A DNA stretch of 64,000 bases from Chitinophaga polysaccharea (GTDB lineage: Bacteria > Bacteroidota > Bacteroidia > Chitinophagales > Chitinophagaceae): positions 47,738-111,737 of the forward strand of contig NZ_VIWO01000014.1 in NCBI RefSeq assembly GCF_007829335.1, in the 5' to 3' direction. The notes under the pieces are model-generated. The model did no database searches, was not told where the DNA came from, and was given only the letters and a program-made list of their open reading frames with translations. Both the position numbers and the translations under genes were made by a program. Shown in pieces: positions 55,120-64,000 of the stretch (position 1 is the stretch's first letter; each line of letters opens with the position of its first letter).

Positions 55120-58100
55120 TTAAATACCAACTTTTAAAGAAAATGTGAATTGCTTCTGAATAGGCTGGGCTACGCCACCGGCGTTGAAAAACTCAGGGTC
55201 CTGGCCCTGCAGCCTTTTATCTGCATAGAGCAGCCATGGATTGATGGCGGCAGCGCTTACTGCTACATTACTGAACCCGGCAAGCCGGGTGAGTTTTCCG
55301 GGCAGCTGATAAGTCAGCGACACTGTTTTCAGCCGGATGAAATCACCCTTGGCCACTCTTTCAGTGGAGTAGTTGTAATTGTTGTATGGATGGGCGCCTT
55401 TGAGCAATATTTGTTCAAAAGCATCCAGGATAGACGGGACATGTGTGGTGCCTTCATCACCCGGCATTACCCAGCGGTCGTAGAATTCCTTGGGCATGGC
55501 GTCAAGGTCGGAGTAACTGGTTTTGAAGGCAGGATACAAGCGGATCTTGTTGCCAAACTGGTAGGTAAAAAATATATTCAGTGACAAAGCTTTATAACGG
55601 AAGGTATTGGAGAACCCGCCTGTGATTGGTGGATCTACCGGTCCCTGGTATACCAGGTGACTGGTGTTGAGTGATTGGAGGTCTACATCAGCACTCTTGA
55701 CGCCATTCTGGTTAATAAATGAGGGCGCGCCTGATTTTGGATCAAGACCCGTATATCGGAGAGAGAAAAGACTGTGTACCGGGTATCCTTCTGTGTTACC
55801 ACCTTCTGCGACCACGAGATCGAAGATGCCGGGGATATTTTTTGCGTTGGTAATTTTGTTGGTGCTGTAACCAAAGGTAGCGCTGGATTTCCAGTTCCAG
55901 TCTTTAGTCCGGATGATATCTCCGCCTATCATTACTTCGAGTCCTTTAGAGTCCATGTCCGCATAGTTGGCGGCTTTAAACATTTCGCCACCGATCCCGG
56001 AAGTTTTGATGCGGCTGATCAGGTCGAAGCTTTTACGTGTATAGGCATCGATGCTGAAGTTGAGGCGGTTATTAAAAAATCCACCGTCGATCCCAATGTT
56101 GGTGGTGTATAATTTCTCCCAGGTGAGATCATCATTTTGTAAATGCGATAACCGGATAACAGATTCAACTTCTGTGAGATGCGGGCGATTAGTATTAACG
56201 GTTTGATAGACTATGTTGGAATTGGTGGCGGGCCCCATACTGGCGGTTAAGCCATAGCTGGCACGAAGCGTCAGGTAGTCCAGCTGACGGATGCTTGCGG
56301 CAAAAGCTTCCCTGTCTATATTCCAGGAACCGGCCACGCTCCAGGTAGGGAGCCACCGGGCCTTGCGGGATTGCCCGAGACGGTTGGAACCGTCGTAACG
56401 GCCGGTAGCCGTGAAGTTGTACTTGTTGTTGTAAGCGTAGGTGCCGGTGGCATAAAATGCGGCGAAACGGTCGTAGTCTCTGCCCATACCAAAGTAGGGG
56501 AAATTACTTTCAATGGTTTGTTTGAGGATACGGTAATCGGTAAAGGTGGCGCCGCCGTTGTCGTATTGATAGCCATAACCGGTGTTGGATGCATTCTGGC
56601 GGTCAGCATATTTTACTTGTTGTCCTACCAGTATATTGAGATTATGTTTTTGCGCGAAGGTGTCGGAGTAATTGATGCCATTACGGAAGTCATAGTTCAA
56701 TAGCTGGTCTTCGGTACGGTTATAGAAGCCGCCAGCGGGTAATACTATTACCGGCAAAGCGTCCGGGTTATCAGGATCGCGGTATAAAAATTTATTTCTT
56801 TCGGCGATGGTGGCGTTGCCGGCTGCGCGGTAGGCGTTGGCCATGTTGGCATTTTCTGTGATCTGGTGTTCCCTGGAGGATTTCACATACCGGATAGCGC
56901 CGGTAAATTCGTAGCGGATATTTTTTGTCAGTTTCCACGACAAGTCACCCTGTAGGCGGAGGTCCATCATATTAAGGTCCAGGTAATTATTTTCCAGTTC
57001 GTTGATGATATTGAACGGCGCATAATTTCGTCTGAAGTATTCCAGCTTTCCGTTTTCATCATAAGCGGTCAGTGTGCGGCTGGTATTGAGGGAGTAGCTG
57101 AATGGGTTGATATCGAAATCGCGGTCGTATTGACCTTCTACCGGGTTACTGCTGCGGGTGAGTGCGCCGGGTGCTTTTTGGCGGCGAACAGAGGCGAGTG
57201 TAGAGAACCCGGCGGAGAGTCTGTCGGACAGTTTATAGTTGTTCCGGTAGTTCAGTGTATAACGGGTAACTTTATCGGCCAGCGTCCATCCGTTATCGCT
57301 ATAAAAACTGGTGGAAAAATAGGATTGTGCTTTATCGGTTCCTGATGAAATGCTGAGTGAGTGTTCCTGTACAAAGTTATTCCGGAAGAGGAGGCCAAAC
57401 CAGTCGGTGTTGGCTTTGGCATAGCGTAATAAAAATGCCTTGCGGTGTTCAGGGTCGTTTTCCACGGGGAAGTTTCCGTTGTTGTCAGCGTCGAGCTTTT
57501 CGTATAATTTACCAAATACGCCAATATCGCCCTGGGAAAGTATATCCGAGTTAAGGATTCCTTTTCTTTCGAGTTCAGCCAGTACAGACATCTGCTGCCC
57601 GGAGTTCATAATATTGAAGTTGTTGTAGTTGGGTTTTAGTTGTGTGCTGAAATTACCGCTGTAATTAATAACGGGCTTGCCTGCACGACCTTTTTTGGTA
57701 GTGATTACTACCACGCCGTTCATGGCGCGGGCACCATACAAAGCTGCCGCTGCAGCGTCTTTTAAGATATCAAAACTTTCGATGTCGTTGGAGTTAAGAC
57801 CAGCCACTGCAGAGCCAAGCAGGGTGGTAGGGTCCCCGCTGGAGAGCTGGTCGTTAGAGATATTGACCACATCTTCCAGCACCACACCATCTACTACCCA
57901 TAATGGCTTGTTATCGCCATTGATAGAAGTAGCTCCACGGATACGTACTTTTGGCGCAGAGCCAAAGGTGCCGGAAACATTTTGGATGGCTACGCCGGCA
58001 ACCCGTCCTTCAAGCATGCGACTTACGTCGGTAAGCCCGTCTATTTTCACATCTTCGCCTTTCAGCCGGGTGGCGGCGCCAGAGAATTTTGTTTTATCGA

Positions 58101-58761
58101 TGCTCTGGAAACCGGTAACTACCACTTCCTGGAGGCGGGTGGGTTTTTCTTTCAGTACAATGGTAAGCGCGCCGCTTTTGAAGGAAGCAACACTGATTTC
58201 TTCTGTTTTGTAACCGGTGTAATTGAATACGAGGATGGCGTCGTTGGCCACTTTTTTTAGTTCAAATACGCCTTTTTCATTAGTGGTTACACCACGGGAA
58301 GTGCCTTTGATCATGATACTTACGCCTGGCAAGAACTCTTTCTTTTCATTGGTCACCACACCTTTTACGTCTGTAACGGGAAGGGTTATACGCATCAGTT
58401 TACCTGTTACCGCCAGAGAAGCAGGCTTTTTGCTGTTGTCATGTTTGATGACTACGCGGTCGTACATCACACTATAGGAAAGAGAGTAGGGGGTAAGCAG
58501 CTTGTCGAGCAGATCGCCTACTTTTTCATTATGTGCATCCACACTTACCTTATTAACATCCAGTGCCTCATTGCTTACAAATACAAAGGATACTTCAGCG
58601 AGATTCCCGATTTTTTCCAGCGCATCTTTAAGAATAACATTCTTTAATTCAATGGTGATCTTTTTGTCAAGCGCATCCTGCAAACCATTTCTGGCATAGG
58701 TTTTTGTTGCTGCAAGCAGCAGTAGTAAACAATAAGTAAATAACTTTTTTTTGCGGAACAT
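55120..58761 (-). CDS. SusC/RagA family TonB-linked outer membrane protein with STN domain
   Basis: A 1213-residue protein: signal peptide; secretin/TonB N-terminal (STN) domain about 33-85 ('LKDALEKIGNLAEVSFVF'); carboxypeptidase-regulatory-like domain about 133-205 ('VKGVVTNEKKEFLPGVSIMI'); plug about 215-350 with 'VVTGFQSIDKTKFSGA' and 'AALYGARAMNGVVVITTKKG'; then a 22-strand-type barrel ending 'KQFTFSLKVGI'. The STN domain marks it as a signalling transporter that talks to a FecR anti-sigma factor, encoded just upstream. It imports an unknown oligomer, perhaps peptide-like given the metallohydrolase. Confidence 0.95.
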   Translation of the reverse strand: MFRKKKLFTYCLLLLLAATKTYARNGLQDALDKKITIELKNVILKDALEKIGNLAEVSFVFVSNEALDVNKVSVDAHNEKVGDLLDKLLTPYSLSYSVMYDRVVIKHDNSKKPASLAVTGKLMRITLPVTDVKGVVTNEKKEFLPGVSIMIKGTSRGVTTNEKGVFELKKVANDAILVFNYTGYKTEEISVASFKSGALTIVLKEKPTRLQEVVVTGFQSIDKTKFSGAATRLKGEDVKIDGLTDVSRMLEGRVAGVAIQNVSGTFGSAPKVRIRGATSINGDNKPLWVVDGVVLEDVVNISNDQLSSGDPTTLLGSAVAGLNSNDIESFDILKDAAAAALYGARAMNGVVVITTKKGRAGKPVINYSGNFSTQLKPNYNNFNIMNSGQQMSVLAELERKGILNSDILSQGDIGVFGKLYEKLDADNNGNFPVENDPEHRKAFLLRYAKANTDWFGLLFRNNFVQEHSLSISSGTDKAQSYFSTSFYSDNGWTLADKVTRYTLNYRNNYKLSDRLSAGFSTLASVRRQKAPGALTRSSNPVEGQYDRDFDINPFSYSLNTSRTLTAYDENGKLEYFRRNYAPFNIINELENNYLDLNMMDLRLQGDLSWKLTKNIRYEFTGAIRYVKSSREHQITENANMANAYRAAGNATIAERNKFLYRDPDNPDALPVIVLPAGGFYNRTEDQLLNYDFRNGINYSDTFAQKHNLNILVGQQVKYADRQNASNTGYGYQYDNGGATFTDYRILKQTIESNFPYFGMGRDYDRFAAFYATGTYAYNNKYNFTATGRYDGSNRLGQSRKARWLPTWSVAGSWNIDREAFAASIRQLDYLTLRASYGLTASMGPATNSNIVYQTVNTNRPHLTEVESVIRLSHLQNDDLTWEKLYTTNIGIDGGFFNNRLNFSIDAYTRKSFDLISRIKTSGIGGEMFKAANYADMDSKGLEVMIGGDIIRTKDWNWKSSATFGYSTNKITNAKNIPGIFDLVVAEGGNTEGYPVHSLFSLRYTGLDPKSGAPSFINQNGVKSADVDLQSLNTSHLVYQGPVDPPITGGFSNTFRYKALSLNIFFTYQFGNKIRLYPAFKTSYSDLDAMPKEFYDRWVMPGDEGTTHVPSILDAFEQILLKGAHPYNNYNYSTERVAKGDFIRLKTVSLTYQLPGKLTRLAGFSNVAVSAAAINPWLLYADKRLQGQDPEFFNAGGVAQPIQKQFTFSLKVGI

Positions 58762-59170
58762 AAGTATGTTTTATTGGTTTCGTTCGGGCCATAGAATCTC
58801 CGTTCCGGCTTCTGGCTGAAACCGGGCAATAGACGGCCTGCTGCATGAGCAGGAATGTTTTTAATCAATTATATGGTGGCTGTTTTAGCCGGACAATAAA
58901 GAAGTAATCGGTATCATGTGCGATATAGTTTTTGGTTGAAAATTGTATTACAGTCTATAGCTATGGTATGTATAGGCAACAAGCAGCCACCTGATCCAAT
59001 GTGTTACATTTGATCAATCAGTTAACCAGCATGAAGTACATTCAGGCTAAAGGTCACCAGGATAGTATACCAGACTTATAGTATTTTCTTTCTTAGAATC
59101 GGGTTCAATTTTGTTGATAGCAGTCCATCTTGAATATAGTTTGGTTAACGATATTTCGGTTGTTTTTTTT
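58762..59170 (-). other. Intergenic region between fecR-type gene and susC
   Basis: These 409 bases should hold the promoter used by the ECF sigma factor for the SusC run. No ORF is credible. A short hairpin (CCTGCT, 58837-58842, with AGCAGG, 58848-58853) is visible; no clear TAnnTTTG box was found by eye. Confidence 0.4.
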
Positions 59171-60178
59171 CTATTTACAGTTACCGCCAACGATAATGTA
59201 TCCATTGCCAGCACTGTCTTTCCTGACTTTGGTATCTAATAAAAATGCAATTAGCGAAAGCGCTTTGTCTAAATCGTCTGTTGTGTTAAAGGAACCGTAA
59301 AACCTGCACTGCGCGGATTTCTGGTCTGTTACTACGGGTACGTTATAATATCTTTGCAGGTCAGTGGCTACTTTAGATAAAGGATCTCCTTTGTAGATAA
59401 ATTTACCACTCATTTTCTGCGTAAAAAACCGGGCATCTTCGCTGGCATCCTGGAGTCGCAAGTCTTGCGATACGGGGTTGTACACCGCGCCTTTGTTGGC
59501 TGTTAGTACCAGTTGTCCGTTTTTGTGGGCCTGGTTTCCATGTGTGTTTACCTGTACCATTCCCGACACGACTACCACCCTGGCCATATTTTCTTCGCGT
59601 ACTTCCATATTAAAGGAGGTGCCTAATACGGTGGTGTTTATCAGCGAAGAAGAAATAATAAAAGGGTGTTTCGCGTCATGGTTAATTTCAAAAAAAGCTT
59701 CTCCCTTTAAAACTACTTCCCGGTTCTTGCCGTTAAATTCCTCCGGAAAGCTGATGCTGGAGGCTTTTTCAAGGTGAACGAGGGAGCCATCCGGCAGTTT
59801 CACTGTTTGTCGTTCTGTGGTAGTGGCAAATGCCTTTTGTTTCACCCGTTCCTGCAACAGTATATACCAGGCGGAGCCGGCCAGCAGCAATACCACGGCT
59901 GCTGCGGCAATTTTTTGTTTATATAAACGAAATATACCTTTAAAAGAACTATCGTTGGCGCCTATACGTTGATGGATATTTTTCAGCATCCGTTCAGACA
60001 GACGTTTATCCAATATCTGCTTTGCTGTGAGCAGGTCGGCTTCAAAGTACTCGGTGGCTGCCATTTCCAGCTCTGAAAGATCGTTGGTCTCCAGGTAATC
60101 CGCCATCCACTCCTGCTCTGCGGCGGTCCACCTATCTTTCTTTAACAGTTGTTTGAGGTATTCCTTTCTGTTGGGCAC
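59171..60178 (-). CDS. FecR-family anti-sigma factor (DUF4974)
   Basis: A 335-residue inner-membrane protein: cytoplasmic N-terminus, one membrane helix about 91-108 ('IAAAAVVLLLAGSAWYILL'), periplasmic FecR domain about 115-220 ('TVKLPDGSLVHLEKASSISF', 'LKGEAFFEINHDAKHPFII') and C-terminal DUF4974 about 255-330 ('GDPLSKVATDLQRYYNVPV'). It should hold the sigma factor encoded upstream until the STN domain of SusC signals substrate binding. Confidence 0.95.
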   Translation of the reverse strand: MPNRKEYLKQLLKKDRWTAAEQEWMADYLETNDLSELEMAATEYFEADLLTAKQILDKRLSERMLKNIHQRIGANDSSFKGIFRLYKQKIAAAAVVLLLAGSAWYILLQERVKQKAFATTTERQTVKLPDGSLVHLEKASSISFPEEFNGKNREVVLKGEAFFEINHDAKHPFIISSSLINTTVLGTSFNMEVREENMARVVVVSGMVQVNTHGNQAHKNGQLVLTANKGAVYNPVSQDLRLQDASEDARFFTQKMSGKFIYKGDPLSKVATDLQRYYNVPVVTDQKSAQCRFYGSFNTTDDLDKALSLIAFLLDTKVRKDSAGNGYIIVGGNCK

Positions 60179-60217
60179 TGGCGTGATGGTTTAATCTAAA
60201 TACGCACGGTTGATAAA

Positions 60218-60233
60218 AAAGGGGGGGCCCTTT
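60218..60233 (-). terminator. Weak hairpin between sigma and fecR-type genes
   Basis: AAAGGG/CCCTTT stem with a GGGG loop, and a T run on the minus strand. It may reduce anti-sigma expression relative to sigma. Confidence 0.35.
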
Positions 60234-60295
60234 CCGGACTTTTTTTTGGAAAAATAAACATTAATTAAATCATAATATAAAATCCATTGGCTGGA

Positions 60296-60889
60296 TTAGG
60301 AATCATGATAGTTTAGAAACAGTAGCAGCAACACAATATATTTATGGTCTCCGTTGCGTTGCATATAATCATTTAGTTTGATCATGGCAGCCGATAGATG
60401 TTCTTTTACTGTATTCCGGGAGATATTAAGTTCATTGGCTACTTCTTCATAGGTTTTACCTTCCAGTTTACAGCGGGTAACTATCGTTCTTTTTTTAGGA
60501 GATAATTTTGAAATGGCCTGTTCCAGTAAATGATACTGTTCTTCGTCGATGTTCTTTCGCTCAATGGCTACCGGGTCATCTGCATCGGCCTGGAGAATGT
60601 TTTTATGAAAAGCCTGTTCACGCAGCTTTTTTCTTACAAAAGATACACACATGTTAAAGCTGATCACAAACAGCCATCCGCTGACGGATTGGTCCGATTG
60701 TATATCCTGTCGTTTTTCCCACAGGCGCGCAAATACGTCCTGCAAGATATCCTCTGTTACCACCTCATCTTTCACAAACTTGAAAATATTGCGGTACACC
60801 GCCTGATGATATTTCCAGTACAAGGCATCGAAGGCGCTTACTTCGTGGTTTTGTAATCGTGCTACCAATTCGGCATCTAGTATATTCAT
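60296..60889 (-). CDS. FecI-like ECF sigma factor
   Basis: A 197-residue sigma-70 family protein: region 2 'EVVTEDILQDVFARLWEKR' and 'SGWLFVISFNMCVSFVRKK', region 4 'LSPKKRTIVTRCKLEGKTYEEV' and 'NISRNTVKEHLSAAMIKL'. The ATG at 60889 is preferred to an upstream in-frame start. It pairs with the FecR gene downstream and the STN-bearing SusC, the standard cell-surface-signalling trio. Confidence 0.93.
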   Translation of the reverse strand: MNILDAELVARLQNHEVSAFDALYWKYHQAVYRNIFKFVKDEVVTEDILQDVFARLWEKRQDIQSDQSVSGWLFVISFNMCVSFVRKKLREQAFHKNILQADADDPVAIERKNIDEEQYHLLEQAISKLSPKKRTIVTRCKLEGKTYEEVANELNISRNTVKEHLSAAMIKLNDYMQRNGDHKYIVLLLLFLNYHDS

Positions 60890-61284
60890 ATTTCTTCTTT
60901 TATATAAATCATATCGTGGAATATAATTTATATGGCTAGAAAAAAGCCAGGTTCCCAAAGGCAATGGCCATCAATTCCGCTGCATAAATTAGTAACAAAT
61001 ATTATTATTTAATAAATAAATTCGTATTAACTATAATTATTAATTGTTACAAGCATATACAGAGGGATAAGTGTAAACGAAGCGGGGGCGTTAATGAAGG
61101 GTGGGCGGCCGGTATAACCGGCTATGCCGCTTATTTGGGTGCCCACTGCCAGGGTAAGTAACGTAATGGGATATACGCCGTTGCCGGCGCTTAGCGCACC
61201 ACGCATTTGTGATACGATGTGCATCGGTATACCATAACGTAAAGTGACCGGAGTTACGAAAGTTTTTTTAGGGAGCGGTTTCCA
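60890..61284 (-). other. Intergenic region upstream of the sigma gene, with a doubtful 65-codon ORF
   Basis: It holds the sigma-gene promoter in A+T-rich DNA (60890-61030). A minus-strand ORF at 61027-61224 has codon-like G+C-rich third positions and one hydrophobic stretch ('GVYPITLLTLAVGT'). It has no signal, no family I know and no coupling to a neighbour; it may be the tail of a lost gene. Confidence 0.3.
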
Positions 61285-61319
61285 GGAAAAAAGCCTGCAG
61301 ATGAAATATCTACAGGCTT
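61285..61319 (-). terminator. Rho-independent terminator after ilvD
   Basis: Twelve-base stem (61291-61302 with 61308-61319; one G-U pair on the minus-strand RNA), a 5-base loop, and six T in the minus direction. Confidence 0.85.
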
Positions 61320-61409
61320 AATGCACCTTCTGGTAAGGTTATTTGCGGGCTGTTGGGGGGCAGTCGAACCCCTGATACCGCTTTTAATGATCAATCACGC
61401 TCAATCTCA

Positions 61410-63107
61410 CTATAAATCACTCTTTAAAACGGCGCCACTACTGGCATTCGTCACCAAAGCCCTATACTGTCCAAGCCATTTTGACTTCAGATGTTTTTTT
61501 ACCGGTACAAACGCTGCTTTCCTCCTTTTAATCTCCTCTTCCTCCAAATTCACCTCTAAAATGTACTTATGCACATCAATATGAATCTCATCTCCATCCT
61601 TCAGCAACCCTATCATTCCCCCTTCTGCCGCCTCCGGCGATACATGTCCAACAGATGCGCCTCTCGTGGCCCCACTAAACCTACCGTCCGTAATCAATGC
61701 TACGGAACTACCCAGTCCCATCCCCATTATCAAACTCGTTGGTGTCAGCATCTCCTGCATTCCTGGCCCCCCCTTTGGCCCTTCGTACCTGATCACCACT
61801 ACATCGCCAGCCTTCACTTTCCCCATCAAAATCCCCTCTATCGCCGCTGGTTGCCCATCAAAACACACTGCTTTGCCTGTAAACACCCGGGAGCCTGTAA
61901 TCCCTGCTGTTTTAATCACAGCTCCCTGTTCCGCCAGATTTCCATACAAAATTGCCAATCCACCTACCTCGCTATAAGGATTATCTATCCTATGGATGAT
62001 CTTGTCATCCTTGATTTCCGCATCCTGAATCTTTTCAAAAAGCGTCTCTCCACTAATCGTTAGGTTATCAATCAGTACGCCATTTCCCCGCTTAGTCATC
62101 TCCTTCATTACCGCATTCACGCCTCCGGCCTTATTGATATCCTCCATATGCACTGTCAGCAGACTAGGTGAGATCTTTGCAATATGAGACACATTCCTGG
62201 AGATCTCATTAATATCCTTCAACTGGAAATTCACATCCGCCTCCCGGGCAATTGCCAGCATATGCAGCACTGTGTTGGTACTTCCACCCATCGCCATATC
62301 TACTGCAAATGCATTGCGCACAGCATGCTCATTAAGGATGTTCTTTAATTTAAATCGCTCCCTTGCCACATCGTCCTTCACGATATCACAGATCCTTTTG
62401 GCAGCTTGCCTATACAGTGCTTCCCTTTCCTGCGTCTGCGCCAGAATCGTTCCGTTCCCTGGCAGGGCAATACCCATCGCTTCCATCAGCGTATTCATAG
62501 AATTTGCGGTGAACATACCTGAGCAACTACCGCCACCCGGACAGGCATTACACTCAATATCGCTGAGTTCTTCGTCGCTTATCATTCCTGCCTCGTGCTT
62601 ACCTACTGCTTCAAAAGCTGTAGCCAGATCAATTGGGGCGCCATCTTTCGTGTATCCTTTTGCCATAGGCCCACCACTAACAAAGATGGTAGGTACATCG
62701 ACCCTGAGTGCTCCCATGATCATACCGGGTACAATCTTATCACAATTAGGAATAGCGATCATGGCATCGAGCTTATGAGCATTCATCACACTCTCTACAG
62801 CGCTCGCAATCAGTTCTCTGCTTGGCAGAGAAAACAGCATTCCATCATGGCCCATTGCAATCCCATCGTCAATCCCAATAGTATTGAATTCAAAAGGAAC
62901 GCAGTCATTTGCCCGGATTTCATCCTTAATGATCTCCGCTACTTTATTCAGGAAAAAGTGTCCTGGAATGATTTCGATAAATGAATTAGCAACGCCAATG
63001 AAAGGCTTATTGAAATCGTTATCTTTTAACCCGGTTGCTCTGAATAACGATCTATGTGGCGTTCTGTGATACCCCTTTTTTACTTCGTCGCTTCTCATGA
63101 TGGGCAT
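61410..63107 (-). CDS. ilvD: Dihydroxy-acid dehydratase
   Basis: A 565-residue IlvD/Edd family enzyme that dehydrates 2,3-dihydroxy-3-methyl acids in valine, isoleucine and pantothenate synthesis. Iron-sulfur and Mg ligands are visible: Cys122 ('IPNCDKIVPG'), Cys195 ('GGGSCSGMFTANSMN') and Asp81 ('GIDDGIAMGH'). 'TDGRFSGATRGASVGHVSPEA' is the C-terminal family signature. The usual partners ilvB, ilvN, ilvC and leu genes are absent here. It follows a Crp-like regulator by 13 bases. The ATG at 63098 is another possible start. Confidence 0.95.
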   Translation of the reverse strand: MPIMRSDEVKKGYHRTPHRSLFRATGLKDNDFNKPFIGVANSFIEIIPGHFFLNKVAEIIKDEIRANDCVPFEFNTIGIDDGIAMGHDGMLFSLPSRELIASAVESVMNAHKLDAMIAIPNCDKIVPGMIMGALRVDVPTIFVSGGPMAKGYTKDGAPIDLATAFEAVGKHEAGMISDEELSDIECNACPGGGSCSGMFTANSMNTLMEAMGIALPGNGTILAQTQEREALYRQAAKRICDIVKDDVARERFKLKNILNEHAVRNAFAVDMAMGGSTNTVLHMLAIAREADVNFQLKDINEISRNVSHIAKISPSLLTVHMEDINKAGGVNAVMKEMTKRGNGVLIDNLTISGETLFEKIQDAEIKDDKIIHRIDNPYSEVGGLAILYGNLAEQGAVIKTAGITGSRVFTGKAVCFDGQPAAIEGILMGKVKAGDVVVIRYEGPKGGPGMQEMLTPTSLIMGMGLGSSVALITDGRFSGATRGASVGHVSPEAAEGGMIGLLKDGDEIHIDVHKYILEVNLEEEEIKRRKAAFVPVKKHLKSKWLGQYRALVTNASSGAVLKSDL

Positions 63108-63120
63108 GGTTGTTTTAGAA

Positions 63121-63678
63121 TTACAAATGTGATTTCAGCCTGCTAAGCGTCTCCGGCGATATATTAAGATAGGCAGCAAGATTAGCATTGGACAATCGCT
63201 GAATAAGTTCCGGATTGTTTTGAAGCAGGCTTCGGTACCGTTCCGCAGCGTTTTGCGTAAGCAGACTACTGAGTTTTGAGTTGATGACAGTCAGGCCATA
63301 TTCGAGGATGTAGATATAGATCTTATCCCATCCTGGCATAATTTCTCTCAGTTTGAAGAAGTCGTGGTGTGTAATCACGAGCAGCTCCGAGGTCTCTACT
63401 GCCTGTATATACTCCGTTGCCGACTTTCTGGAAATAAAGCTGACAATAGAGGTCAGGAAGGTGTTTTCGAAAGCCATGAACCTGGTAGATTCATTCCCGT
63501 AAGAGAGCCGAAGGCAGCCTTTTGCAATGAAAAACATTTTATCCGCCACCATGCCCTCTTCGAGTAGCAGTTCATTCTTCTTTGCGGTAACCGGTTTAAA
63601 ATAGGAAAGTGTTTCAGCGAGCTGTTCTTCACTGAGAGATGTACTTTTCCGGATGAGGTCTGCAAGGTCGGCTGTCAT
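63121..63678 (-). CDS. Crp/Fnr-family cyclic-nucleotide-binding-type regulator
   Basis: A 185-residue protein with a cNMP-binding-like beta roll (about 15-115, 'LLLEEGMVADKMFFIAKGCLRL') and a short C-terminal HTH ('SNANLAAYLNISPETLSRLKS'). The usual phosphate-binding Arg loop is not evident, so it may bind something other than cAMP. The ATG at 63678 starts the conserved part; the frame opens 31 codons earlier. It lies 13 bases upstream of ilvD on the same strand, so it probably shares a transcript and may control it. Confidence 0.88.
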   Translation of the reverse strand: MTADLADLIRKSTSLSEEQLAETLSYFKPVTAKKNELLLEEGMVADKMFFIAKGCLRLSYGNESTRFMAFENTFLTSIVSFISRKSATEYIQAVETSELLVITHHDFFKLREIMPGWDKIYIYILEYGLTVINSKLSSLLTQNAAERYRSLLQNNPELIQRLSNANLAAYLNISPETLSRLKSHL

Positions 63679-64000
63679 TAGTCTGCAATTGAAAAAACAA
63701 AGATGGGAGAAAATCTTTTGAAAAAGATTGACCTTCGTCAAAATCGGTGGCCCGTTGCGCTCCTTCAACAACCATCTCCAGGTATCCCCTTATAATTATC
63801 TACAGTGCTAAAAAGAATGACAATGATGTTAATATCATACAGTAAGAAATAACTATGGGCGCTTTATTCAAAGATTAATTAATGTTTCTGCATAGGGTTA
63901 ATAAGGGATCAAGTTGAAAAGTTGGGGAATTAGGCATAAAGTTTATATAATCTAAACAGAAAGAATTCTACATCCCGTACCCCTCGAAGAGCGTTTCTAA
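63679..64000. other. Intergenic end of window
   Basis: I see no gene, strong hairpin or clear promoter box in these 322 A+T-rich bases. They should contain the promoter of the Crp-ilvD pair. Confidence 0.4.

Noticed and set aside
57677..58213. 178-codon plus-strand ORF inside the susC gene
   Set aside because: Antisense shadow of the plug region; rich in Pro, Ser and Thr with no family or signal.
60211..60248. G7/A6/T8 homopolymer cluster as a phase-variable promoter switch
   Set aside because: It lies between the sigma and fecR genes, but a weak terminator explains it and there is no evidence of length variation.
61340..61380. tRNA T-arm-like sequence (GGGGTTCGACTGCCCC on the minus strand) downstream of ilvD
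   Set aside because: No acceptor, D or anticodon arms and no CCA can be fitted around it; the stem is also out of register. It could be a relic of an integration site, but nothing supports that.

Overview
The window reads as chromosomal DNA of a soil-type Bacteroidota, most like Chitinophaga or a close Chitinophagaceae relative. The signs are type IX secretion (T9SS) cargo with gliding-motility-type C-terminal domains, PorP/SprF proteins, a SusC/SusD pair with a FecI/FecR-type sigma/anti-sigma pair, GH43 and GH92 glycosidases, and TAnnTTTG-type promoter boxes. The genus call is inference. I saw no rRNA, tRNA, CRISPR array or intact insertion sequence.

Layout. 1-3871 (+): the end of a large T9SS type B cargo protein, then PorP/SprF and a PorE-like OmpA protein, closed by a strong terminator. 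4139-7138: housekeeping-type genes (DoxX-like, alpha/beta hydrolase, lipoprotein, nitrilase-family amidase). 7503-13766 (+): a visibly A+T-richer accessory island of orphan RHS 'tips', candidate polymorphic-toxin C-termini and candidate immunity genes (SMI1/KNR4, lipoproteins, small membrane protein). Two tips start with the same 36-base RHS-core seam and no RHS barrel gene is present. 13887-20957: GH43, HxlR regulator, MBL-fold hydrolase, GH92, then a patch of decayed genes (DUF72 with an internal deletion, SDR tail) around csbD, and an SDR gene. 21045-27957: HxlR regulator divergent from the SDR; a MarR-rph pair whose second gene matches rifampicin phosphotransferase, behind a 19-base palindrome; S41 peptidase; NmrA-AraC pair. 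28168-32217: a frameshifted YhcG/DUF1016 nuclease and two adjacent eCIS-associated (DUF4157-type) proteins, the second lacking the metal-binding core.

32436-60889 (-) is the most coherent block. An ECF sigma factor and FecR-type anti-sigma factor precede eleven same-strand genes separated by about 10-55 bases: SusC, SusD, HExxH metallohydrolase lipoprotein, DUF4302 lipoprotein, a 2975-residue beta-helix adhesin, a 117-residue stand-alone type A CTD protein, a 1369-residue IgGFc-like/PKD adhesin, PorP/SprF, PorE-like OmpA protein, a second PorP/SprF and a collagen-like lipoprotein, ending at a hairpin terminator. The layout suggests that a nutrient-capture (SusCD) module and T9SS surface adhesins with their own PorP/PorE partners are expressed together.

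61410-63678 (-): a Crp-like regulator followed by ilvD and a terminator. The last ~320 bases hold nothing I can support.
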